Source: Rhypophila decipiens (Eukaryota > Ascomycota > Sordariomycetes > Sordariales > Naviculisporaceae). Taken from it: a DNA stretch of 64,000 nucleotides. The stretch covers positions 62,001 through 126,000 of the forward strand of contig MU858061.1 of NCBI GenBank assembly GCA_033297075.1. Reading direction: 5' to 3'. Position numbers and translations under genes: made by a program. Below, in pieces: positions 23,376 through 34,000 of this stretch. Numbering within the stretch: position 1 is the first letter of the stretch; each line of letters begins with the position of its first letter. The notes under the pieces were generated by a model. It ran no database searches. It was not told where the DNA came from and saw only the letters and a program-made list of their open reading frames with translations.

Positions 23376-24048
23376 ATGCCTCGATGTTATATCAGTATAA
23401 TTAGCCGATTGATGGCAGACAAGTAGGAAAGTAGGCTGATATGAGTCAATAATAAGCACATATACTGTTACTTTCACCACAATCACTGGATAATTACTGA
23501 TATAAGCAAAGAATAATGATAAATCATCGACTCCTCTTTTGCATTTGCCAGATATCTAGCAAGAGACTAATGTCTAAGAGGCAAAATCAGCGGCTTTTGT
23601 GAAAGCATCGCCTAAAATAATGAGATTCTGTGGAAGGAGAAATCGGAGCTATTTTGAACCCTAACCCCGGAACCATCAACTGCCCCCTTTTTTTTTGGCG
23701 AAATACGCCTCCCAAGTAAACACCATACCCCTATTTCCTCAAAAATCAACGCATATATGCTCCCCAAAATACGCCTCCATATGAAATAAATAATGCCTCC
23801 ATCCGAAATAACAAACGCATATAAATCCCCCGAAATATGCCCCAATCCGAAATAAATAACCCCCCTCGAAAATAAAATAAATTCATAATAAATCAGGCAA
23901 ATACGCATCCCTAAAGCCCCCAAAATGCATATAAATCAGATCCTCCACGCCTCTCAATTTCCATTCCCATGCCTACCCTTTCCACCAAAAATGCATATAA
24001 ATCAAACCCACCACGCCTATCAAATCCCCAAATAATGCCGTGCCCAAT
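23376..24048. other. AT-rich convergent intergenic region with degenerate repeats
   Basis: This lies between the stops of bud22 (plus) and the F-box-like gene (minus). From about 23690 to 24020 it is AT-rich, with repeated short phrases such as AATACGCCTCC, CCGAAATAA and GCATATAAATC. See the separate repeat entry. Confidence 0.6.
23922..24022. repeat. degenerate repeat units around ATGCATATAAATCA
   Basis: The phrase AAAATGCATATAAATCA occurs at 23922-23938 and again at about 23990-24004. In both copies it is followed by a similar CC-CCACGCCT-TCA phrase, making a unit of roughly 35 bases. More diverged relatives (CGCATATAAATCCCC, CGCATATATGCTCCCC) lie upstream at about 23750-23830. Confidence 0.6.
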
Positions 24049-26647
24049 TTAAATCTTGGGCCGCTTGGCAACAGGCTCCTCACCACCGTCACTCTCCTCC
24101 TCATCCCCCTGGCTACCCCTTTTAGAGCCCGTAGGCGAGGCAGGCTCAGGCAAATGCATTTCCTCGTCCTTGTCCTCGTCGTCGACCTCCATGATTATGG
24201 GCAGCGACGCCTGCTCAGCTTGGTTGTCCTCCTCCTCAAGGGTGAGGTCAAAGATTTGGCCAGCCAGGCTGGCCGATATAAATGCCCGGCCGGGCTCCGA
24301 TTTGACGCTGGGGGAGCGCCGGACTGAGACTATCTCGATCTCGTCGTCTGAGTTGACCTCCTGGATGAGGTCTGATACCACCCTGGCGGGGGAGGACCGG
24401 GGGGACTGGCTGACGAATAGGCCGCTTGAGGTCGAGGACCTGAAGCGGGGGCGAGCTCCTGGGGTGGTGGAGCTGCCGGTGCTGTTGCGGGCGGAGCTGG
24501 GGAGGTTGTTGAAGCCCCAAGGCTGCCGCAGGGCGGCGGTGAAAGGGATGGGGACTACGCTGTCCTCGCGGACGGCCTGGGGGGTGTTGTTGGCCTCATC
24601 TGAGCCTGTGCGCTGCCGGACGAAGAGGCTGTCTTCGGAGTCTGAAGAGTCTTCGATTTCGACGACCTCCGGCTCTGAATCTGAGTCGGAGTCTGAGTCC
24701 TCTTCATCCTCCTGTGAAGGGGTCGGGGTGTCGGTCTCCAGGTCGCTGTCCGTGTCATCGCTGTTTTGAGCATCAGCGATGAGCTGTTCCAGGGTTGGAG
24801 CAGGGGGCCTGCGGGTGTTTGGCCTGTTGACCAGTCTGAGACCTCCACGACCTCTGCCTCTTCCCCTGCTAGGTCTGGGACCTGGGCGGCGAGGTACCGG
24901 ACGTCTCTCACCACCCTCCGAGGGGCCTCCTGAGTCGGAGTCTGACCCGTCGTTTGAATCGGAGTCAGAACTATCCGAGGCCGTCGTGCTCAATTGTGAA
25001 GGCAGGTCCATGTCCTGGTGGTGTCCCAGACGGCGGAGATGGTCGTATGAGCCACGACCATCATCCTCAATGAAGTAGCAGTGGACGATGCTCCAGTCGT
25101 CCTGAGTAGGGACCCACTCATCAACGTCATCGTCATCGTCGCTCTCATCGTCGCTATCGTCGTCATGGGTGATAGGGAAGAGGGAGGGCAGATTCTCCAA
25201 CTGGGAGGTCCTTTGGCGGCTGGGGACCTTTTCCATTGTGACAAGGTTGGAAACGTCCTCAGCAAAGGACCAGTCCGTGATGTCAACACGCTCGCCCGTG
25301 TACGACTCTTCTGTGTCACCTAGCGCCTTGTTCAGATCATAAGGGCGGAACCAATGAAGTCCACGCAGCTGGTAGATACAGTCCATCCCACCAACGGTTC
25401 GGAGGGCCCGCGTCATGCGCTGGTTAGGTTGGCCTGCAGTTTTCCCCTCCATAAACTCATTGATATCCTTGGCCTCGTACCTGCGGCGGATATACTGCCT
25501 GCCGGTCTCGTTGATGTGCATGACCATGGTCCGCAGGCGGTAACAGCTCTGTAAGGAATAGAGGCCACCGGTGCGCCGTGATATGGGTACACGTTTGGTG
25601 TCTTCGCCTTCCTTATTCTTCAGGCGGGGCATGGTCAGATAGTGGTTGCCCATCCATGTCAACTCCAGATGCTGCAGCCGCGCGATTCTTGCTTCGCCAA
25701 TGCCGTTGCAAAAGCGGTCAAACTCGCCGAGACTCGAGAATGCAAAGGTGTTCAGGCCATAGAAACAATGGACGCCAATAAAAAAGAAGCGCTTGCTGAC
25801 GAGCAGGATTCGCAGGACGATATTGGGGTCTCTGCGGTCATCAGTGACATTGTAGCATGTCTTGCCCCAGTAGAAGCCCCGTGGCAGACCGCTGCGACCC
25901 TCCAAATCCGCTTCGCCAGGCATAGCAGTGAGCTCGACATGTTCGTCGAGTCGTGACAAGGGGTGGACCAGCTGGCCTTCCTTGTGAAGCCAGAGTGGAA
26001 AGATTTCGGCTTGAATCTTCCACGGCAGCCGCTCAAATGGGAACGGTACCTCGGGGACTGGAGTTGGCTCCTCGACCTCAAACCCCGGGGCGCCAGTGAT
26101 ATCCGGGGCCTGCAGTCTGATATTAGGATGAACGAAGTGGGACCTTGAGCTCATGTTTTCCTCCTTGCAGCACTGCTTGTAAATTTTCCCCCAGGGCCAA
26201 CGAGGATGCGGCTGCACCAGATGAGCCCGAACCAACTGCCGCCAGGTCTGTAAGGAGTCAGTCATATGCTCAGTTACCGTCAGCCCCAACAGAGCAAGTT
26301 CTTACTCGTTCGGTTTGTGGGCGGCGCCCGTTGTTCTGCAACTCTTCGACTCTCTCGTTTAGTTCATCGATTCTTGCCCTCAGGCTTGCGTTGTCGTCTC
26401 TTAGAAGCCTTCTTTCAGCGGCCGCCTGTGTGTTATTGACCGCAATCTGAGTTCTGAGTTGAGCCTCAGTTGCTTCAGCACGGTCACTCTCGATCTTGAA
26501 GCGGTCTTTGAGCGCCTCGATCAGCCGGTGAGGGAGAAGGCCACAACTGCGGCCCATGGGGAGGCTCCCTGCATCCTGAAGATCCTGACAGGCAGGACAA
26601 GGACCGGCTGAGGGGCCGCCTTGCCCTTGTTGATCATCGTTGTTCAT
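24049..26647 (-). CDS. large F-box-like uncharacterised protein with acidic Ser-rich C-terminus
   Basis: Two exons on the minus strand, 26306-26647 and 24049-26247, joined over a 58-bp intron with a GTAAGA donor and a TTACAG acceptor; phase 0, 846 residues. The N-terminus has a CPAC pair and a coiled coil (RFKIESDRAEATEAQLR, then DDNASLRARIDELNERVEEL). Near residue 160, FERLPWKIQAEIFPLWL is like the F-box-like start of fungal DUF7730-type proteins, followed by ILLVSKRFFFIGVHCFYGLN and a Leu-rich part LQHLELTWMG. The last 350 residues are low complexity: acidic (DDDSDDESDDDDD), Ser/Asp-rich and Arg/Gly-rich (RPSRGRGRGRGG), ending in a basic KRPKI. It may be a nuclear protein or a substrate adaptor for ubiquitin ligases, but no function can be assigned. 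The second exon alone could be mistaken for a complete gene. Confidence 0.75.
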
Positions 26648-28494
26648 TGTCTGGAGATGTCGTTAATTAAGCGAAAGATGGAAAGAAGGGGAGCAGGAGC
26701 CTAGATGGCTTGAGAAGGTGCTTGACCTTTGGTGAAGGTGCCAAGGGCGTCGAGTTTGAGAGCAGCGTGTATGACGGGGAAGATAAGAGAGTGTGCTGTC
26801 GGAAGAGAAGAGTGTGTAGTATAGGAAGAGAATAGGATGTGGTGTAGGAAGAGAAGAGAGTGTGTGTAGGAAGAGGAAAGTGTGTGGTGTTGGCACAGAA
26901 GAGGGTGTGGTGTCGACGACAGAAAATATGAGAGCGGTGTTTGGGACAAGGAATATGAGAGTGGTATGTATGATGGGGTTTGAGTATGAGAGATGTATCT
27001 CACTTACAAACCGAGGATCTGTGAGAGATACTCAAGTGCCCAAGGTCCGTATTCTGATCTGAAGTCCAGAAACGCGGGTGCTCTTTCCGTCTGGCCGAGA
27101 AGACGGCTGCGGAGAGGAAAGTTTTGATCAGAGAGTCGTGGTTTCTGTTCAATGTGTTGATCTGAATCAAATGAGTGGTGTCCGTCCACCAGGAAGAAAG
27201 ATGACCAGCGAGAAAGAAAGATGACGATAGAAAGCAGAAACCGACTCGACAGCGCAACGGAGGAAATAGTTGACGGGGAACAGGAAAAAAAATCGAGTAG
27301 GTTATAGGAGAAGCGTCGGAGCTCGCTCCTTCTGGCTGAGAAGACGGTAGCCGGAGAAGAGGGTTTTGATGAGAGAGTGGGAAGTTTGTGTCCGAGGTGT
27401 TGATAAGAATCAGAGTGGAAGCAAGGGCTCAGAAGCTCTGTCGAGGAGGGAATGAGGTGTCGACAGTTTTGAGAGGTTGAGTAGCGGGGAAAAGAAGAAA
27501 GTGAATTGAAAGTAGTTAAAGATGAATCCGACGTCCTCGGCGGGAGACTCGTTGATGTTCAGGAAGTACTTCAGGCTCGCGATGTCGAGTTGCGCTGATG
27601 CTGACGCTGAAGATGAGCGAGGTGGTCGAAAAATAGAAAGTAGTGTCGGAAGAAAGAGACCTGAATTCTGCAATAGATGTAAATCCGAGGGAGGGGAGAG
27701 GGAAGAGAAGTAGTAACCGTTTGAGGAAGTACCTCAACGGGCTGGTTGTTGAGTGAAAGAAGACATCCGATTCAGAGCTGGAGTAGAATCGCTGTCAGAA
27801 GCAGAAGACACCAGATCTTCTATTATGGTCCGTAATGCTTGTGATCGCTCTTATCTGAATGACGTGCTATCTGGCCAAACATCACGAGAAAGAGGCTGAA
27901 ACCTCATCCACGGTGTAAGTGAGAGCCTTATAAGTAAGAGGGAGAGGTGCCAGTCATCCCAGATATGCATCAGAATCTAGCCGTCCAGAGGGATTTTGCA
28001 GTAGGGCTGATGACATCGGGTGAAAATGTCAAGACGTGGCCATGCCGGTAGGTCATCTCTCCTCATGGTCCGACGTTGCAAGGTAAGAGGACAGGAATAC
28101 CCGAGCGAGCGAATAACTCCAGGGCGGAAGGTCGAGATGAAGAGCAGGAGGAGAAAAGATAACAACACATGTGGCATTAGATTGGACCACGGCGGTCATC
28201 ACATCAAAAATGTCACCGTCCAGTCATCCAAAGTTCACTCTGAGTTCAGATCATAAAAAACACCGTTGGGTTTCAAAAGACCTCACCCCGGGGAATGGGT
28301 ATCTGTCTAGAAGCGAACCAGTCTAGATCTAAAAAAACGGACAACTGTCAACCTTTCTGTTCCTTTCCTCATTTTATATCTCGTTGTTCTCTTCCCTCCA
28401 AATCGTTCGTATATACAGAGAAATGCTTCCGCTCACATGTAAACAAGCCTGAACCTGGTATGTTTGTTCATCGTCCTCAACTCCCGCTCTCCAT
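26648..28494. other. intergenic region upstream of the F-box-like gene
   Basis: This 1.85-kb stretch is purine-rich (GAGAAGAG and GTGTGG phrases at 26760-26920) on the plus strand. It includes a diverged direct duplication (27090-27180 and 27328-27415). Both the promoter of the F-box-like gene and the 3' flank of the carrier gene lie here. No protein gene is supported. Confidence 0.5.
27085..27416. repeat. diverged direct duplication, about 240 bp apart
   Basis: The block at about 27090-27180 (TCTGGCCGAGAAGACGG, then GTTTTGATCAGAGAGT, then GTGTTGATCTGAATCA) recurs at about 27328-27415 (TCTGGCTGAGAAGACGG, GTTTTGATGAGAGAGT, GTGTTGATAAGAATCA) in the same order and spacing. Weaker similarity continues on the right side of each copy, so the duplicated unit may be around 240 bp. 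Confidence 0.65.
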
Positions 28495-29741
28495 CTATAG
28501 CTTCTGCTCCCTCATGTTGCGGAAGAAATCCATGACTCCTGTGTAGACAACGAGAAGGATACCGCCTCCGGGTCCCAGTCTGAGGACCTTGGGAATGAAT
28601 CCCTTGTAGAGAGCAGCAAATCCTTCCTCCCTGGTGACGGTCGCAAGCGCAGGCCAGGCCCAGTTGTACTTGGGAGTCTGGCCGGGAACCCTGATGGTGT
28701 TCTGGATTCTCGACTTGACCACGTCCATGGGGGTGTTGAGAATGGTACCGACTGTGCCACCAACGCTACCGGCGATGATGTCGTTGACCGTCTGGCCTTG
28801 CTTGGTCTCGGCCTTGGGAATCAGCTGGCGGACCTGGAAGATGCAGCCAAAGTAACCGGCGTTCCAGAGAATGTGGCGCCAGAGAGTCGACTCCAGACCG
28901 TTGTACATGGCCAGGATGCCCTCGTTGCGAACTGTCTTGAGAACGACGTCGACCATGCCGTTGTACTTGCCAGCAGAGGCCTTGTCCTGCAGGCGAATCT
29001 TGACCAGCTCGAAAGGAACGACGACGAAGGACTCGGTGGCACCGGCCGAGGCTCCAGTCAGGACAGACAGACTCTGCGTCATCTGAACCTGGCCAAAGAG
29101 GTCGCGGTAGAACTTGCCCCACTTGTCGTTGGCGGCGAACTTGGTCGCACGCTTGGGGGCCTCCATCAATATCGGGGCGGTGATGCCGCGATAGAGTCTC
29201 GAGAAGCTACACACAGGCTGTCAACAAGGCTCCTTGTTTCAAACCACAAGTCTCAGTCCGTACCCCTCATTCTTGACAATCTTGCGGAAGCAGTCCACCA
29301 TGCCAGTGTAGGCATCTGGGCCGGTAGCCCCGGCGGGTTGCAGCTGTCTGCGACAGTTGTCAGTTCATGTCGTCGGTGTTACCGCACTCGGTTGGTGTTC
29401 TGCTCACACTCGGGTCTTTACGACATCCAGCGGGTACCTGTGGGATGAACTGGTTAGCCTTGGCATGAGCACGCGACCAGACCGTGAGCGATAACATACA
29501 TAACCAAAATCTACTCGCGCATTCGTGTTAATATGTCAATTGAAGTCTAAATGGAGGAACTGGGGAGACATGCTTCGGAAACACCGGCAATGGCACCTGG
29601 AGAAGGGAAACGGTCAGCATTCGAGCTTCTGTTGAGCTATTTCTTGGGATCCGGTTGTGGCCGCTCTCAATTGAACATGAGCCTTAACTTACCAGCCATA
29701 AACGTGTAAACGAACGGAAGGGGGGCCTTTTCGGACGCCAT
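28495..29741 (-). CDS. odc1: mitochondrial 2-oxodicarboxylate carrier
   Basis: Six exons on the minus strand: 29693-29741, 29574-29596, 29500-29510, 29408-29437, 29264-29347 and 28495-29206; 302 residues, the normal carrier length. The three mitochondrial-carrier signatures are PLDVVKTR, PFELVKIR and PMDVVKSR. The N-terminus MASEKAPLPFVYTFMAG, the joined AGVSEILVMYPLDVV and the end LRLGPGGGILLVVYTGVMDFF identify the Odc subfamily, which exchanges 2-oxoadipate and 2-oxoglutarate across the inner membrane, linked to lysine metabolism. Intron 2 must start with GC (GCATGT) and exon 3 is only 11 bases long to keep the conserved protein. Phases agree at all five joins. Confidence 0.93.
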
Positions 29742-31094
29742 TTTGGAAAGTGCTGAAGCTGTACCGGGGCTCGGGAGAACTGGCGACGACGTCTCGGAAG
29801 GAAGGGACACACGAAAAAAGTTTCAGTGAAATATTTATTGTTGCAGCGGGTAAAATCAACCTGTCGTCACCTTGGTAAACGCGGCTCAAGAAGCCGCCCT
29901 TGGTAACTTTTAAGTGGGTGTTCCCCCAAACCCCCAAGCCCCCACACTGACCCGCCCACGGCTGGGGAAAGCGGCATCGGAGGGGGATTTCCTCAGGGGC
30001 CAGGTCCTGGCGCATATCCGGGGAGATCACTGGACGATGACAGTGCTTTGATGTTAAAATGTGGGGGTTGAAACATGTGCCCTCTCAGTATCAAAAGCAG
30101 CTTTGTACCTGTCAAAGAAAAAGGCACCATTGCACATACTTGGACAGAATAAAACCTTCAAAAAAAAAAAAGAATTTTAACTCCCATTCAAGCACTTGAA
30201 GTGACACCGCAGATCCGAGCCGCCATCTGTGCATCTTGGGCCCGTCGCTGCAGCCGATCGAGCCATGGCGGGGTCTTTCACTGAATGACATGCGTGGCAT
30301 GCAGCGCCGGTTCATCATATGTTGCATCTCGAAGAAAACGGCAAGGCAAGGCTGCGTGAACCAAGTTCGGGTAGTACTTCCGTCTGTACTCTATTCGCTA
30401 CTATGAATGACCTATAAATCCTCCACGTGCTGTTTCTCTGGGGATGACATCGTTGAAGAAAGAAGGAACACGGGCCCAAGAACAGGGCATGAGTCTGAAA
30501 CAAAGCTTCTGATTGGCTGAAGGGCCACTGGGAGCTTGGACCAGAACACCAGGCCGGCACTGAGGATACAGGCGCGGCCCCGGAAGGCGCGGGGTTTACC
30601 TACCTATCTTCAAGTGCCACCCATCGCGACTGTACTGTACATGAAATGAACCGGAAAGTGAACACTCTCGATAGGTAGATAACCCTGACGCTCACCCACC
30701 AACTTTCCATTCCGATACCAACGACAAAATTCCCAACAGTTCGCCCTCGAATCTCTCTCGTCGCAACCAACACACAGCCAATAGCCATAATAAGACACCA
30801 CAAACTCGACTCAATCGCATAAACCGACCCATCGCCACTTGGCCCGTTTACACTCGCGCCTCTGTCGCAAAGAATCGCCACCTTTAGAACAAGAAATCGA
30901 TCCCCGTACCCACGTCTGCAGACTGCCCTACCCATCCGCGCACATTTTGGGGGCGTTGAAAAAGAAGTCGAAATTCATCGCGCTTCTTTTTGTCACACCT
31001 TTAAACAAGCCGTGATCCTTCGAGACTCACAGCGAGGTGTCGCCTTCAAGAAGCGCGTCCCACTGACCTGGCAGACAGACATTGCCGGCTACTC
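29742..31094. other. divergent intergenic region
   Basis: This 1.35-kb region separates the starts of odc1 (minus) and the ankyrin/RCC1/BTB gene (plus), so it holds both promoters. The open frames at 30112-30935 have no recognisable content. Confidence 0.5.
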
Positions 31095-34000
31095 ATGACT
31101 CACCTCCTGTGGAAATCATATTGGCAAGATGATGTCGAAGGCTTTCGACGCCTGCTGTCCCCCGGCGGATCCAATGCCGCAAAGAGTCCAAATGTAGGGT
31201 CTGGTCTTGCTGGGAGCCCCGGAGGGTTCGGTACATCACCGCGGCCATCAGGAAACAACAAGCCGCGCAAGCCGTCTGGACTGGGGACACCGCTGGGAAA
31301 CAAGCACGGGAACGCCGGAGGTCTCGGACGAAATGAGGTCAACAGCCGCGACCAAGCGGGCCTCACCCTCTTACTGCGCGCCGCTTCGTCGACAGCTGAA
31401 AACGCTGTCTCGTTCGTCGAAGCGCTTCTCGGCCACCCAGCGATCGACATATATGCCCAAGATCCCGAAAGCGGCTGGAATGCGCTACATCGAGCCTTGT
31501 ATGCAGGCAATATTTCCATTGCCAGGCTGCTACTTGAGAAGGAGCGCAAGGATTCCCAAGGGTACACGTCATCGGGCAAAGTCGGACAGCTTATCAAGAC
31601 CAAGGATCACGAAGGCAACAGCCCGTTCGACTTGTATAACTCGACAATCGCTGAGCGGGATCTTCGGGCGCTAGTGGACGAAGAGGACAAGGAAGATGGC
31701 TCGGACAGTGACGAGACGGAGTCAGTCGAGAGCAGAGATGCGTGAGTTTCTCTCGACGTGGTCTGTGTGACCTGACACATCAAGTCTAATATCTGTAGTA
31801 GGACCTCTGCTGGTCTTCAAGCCCTCGGCGAGGACTTGTTCGCTTTTGGCAGTAATCGCAACCTGTCCCTGGGGTTTGGCGACGAGGACGACCGCCAATT
31901 TCCGGAACGCGTCTATCTCAAGCGCCCCGAGCACCTCCTGATACGGTTCTACAACGAGTATCTCGAGGAAGTCGGCCTTGAAGGGCCTGCGTCCCATGAC
32001 ATTTCCAAAGTTCCAGCCTTGATTTTGAACCGGCCTCTACTGATTAAGGATGTAGTCTTGGCCAAATTTCACAGCGCAGTGCTCACCGAGGACCCTGTGT
32101 CAAACCTTTACGTATGCGGTATTGGCCGTGGTGGACGGCTGGGCCTTGGGGACGAGAACACTCGGTTCACGTACACTCCGGTCCAAGGACCACTGGCTGA
32201 TCGCAAGATTGTCCAAGTCGCTCTGGGTCAGAACCATACTATGGCCATTGACGATACCGGTGCCCTCTGGACTTGGGGCAATAATGCCCATTGCCAACTT
32301 GGTTATGCTTTGCCTGCGCCAACTAAGAATGACGAGGATCCTATGAGCACCACGCCCCGTCAGGTCTTTGGGCCGCTGAAAAAGGAGATGATTCTTGGCA
32401 TTGCTGCATCGTTCATCCACTCGGTTGCACACACTGGCTCTTCCCTCTTCTGCTGGGGCAAAAACGTTGGTCAGCTGGCGCTGATGGACGCAGACTCGAG
32501 GTCGCTTGAACTTCAACAGACCCCAAGAAAGGTTGCTGCCTCGCTCTTCCCGTCGCCGATTGTCATGGTTTCAGCCATCGATAAGGCCACGACCGTTCTG
32601 CTACAGAACCACACAGTCTGCATATTTACAGGTTACGGCTACCACATTGTCAAATTCCCCTTTGCGGGCATTGGGGCCATTGGTAACCTCTCCATGTCGA
32701 CTCGCTACGAGGCAGGTCGCAATCGCATCCAGTACATTACATCTGGGGGAGAGACGATTGCTGCGCTTACTGGCCGTGGTGACTTGTTCACCATGAATCT
32801 CGACCACAAGATTGAGGCGAATCCCCCAGCGTCGTCTACTACCAATCCCTCCAAGCTCAAGGGCGCTGTTACGGCCCCGCAGTGTATCTGGAGCGCCAGG
32901 AAGGATGGCGTGCGATCCATCGGATTGGGCGAGCATGGCTCCGTCATTTTCAGTACCTTCTCTGGTGCCGTGTGGCGTAGAATCAAGAGGCCCAAGGCCA
33001 ATGACACTTATTCCGGGCATGTCGAGTCGAAACTCAAGGACTACAAGTTCCAGAGAGTGCCGTACATCACCAAGGTTGCCACCGTGCGAGCTTCGCCTTC
33101 TGGTGCATTTGCTGCCGTCCGCCAGGATTTGGATGTCTTGAAGGAGCAATTGACCATTGACGAGCAGTCTTTGTGGAAAGATGTGGCGCCACTCAATTGT
33201 CTCCGGGACTTTCAGGCGTCACACCTTGAGGTTGAGAATAAAGAACTGTCCAAGTTCTGGAGCGACGAGACCCTTCGGGCACGGGTAGGTTCCATTGCCT
33301 GCGAGGTGTTGAGGTCGCCTGATCTAGAAGGAGATTTGCGGCAGTATCTCGGCACTTGGGGCTTCAGAAATGAGCCGTTAGATGCCGCTGTCTGCACCTC
33401 TAGCGAACCAGACATCAAGATTCCGGTTCATGGATGGCTCCTCTCTGCCCGGAGTCCAGTATTGCGGACGGGTCTAGCTCAGTACCGCAAAGAAGGATCT
33501 TATTCCCTGCCTGAGACTTTTGACATCGAGGAAGTTGATGGCAAGGCCGTCATTACCTTCCACGGCTTCGATCTCGTTTCACTTCTCAATCTCGTCCATT
33601 ACATGTATGAGGACGAGGTGATTCCCGCCTGGAACTTTACTCGCCAGGCACCAGCGTTAGCCTACCGGTACCGTCAGATCCGTCTGGAAGTAATGCGTCT
33701 AGGCACCCGCCTGAAGATGAACAATCTGGAGGCTGCAGCGCGGTTGCAGACTGCAGCCAAGAAGTGCATGGATGACGACTTTAGGGCCGCCACGAAGGAA
33801 CGTTCTTTTTTCGAGGACGGCGATACACTTCTTGTCCTCGATGGTGTGGAGACGCCGGTACATAGCAGCTTCGTCTGCCAACGCTGTCCGTGGTTTCAGG
33901 GTTTGTTCCATGGCCGGTCGGGTGGTTCGTGGCTTGCTGGGCGACGGGGTGCGCCTTCTTCGCCTTCGGCCACAGCGGAGAAGGTCAAGATCGACTTGGA

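Noticed and set aside
24056..24769. 237-codon plus-strand open frame
   Set aside because: It is the mirror of the acidic Ser-rich tail of the F-box-like gene.
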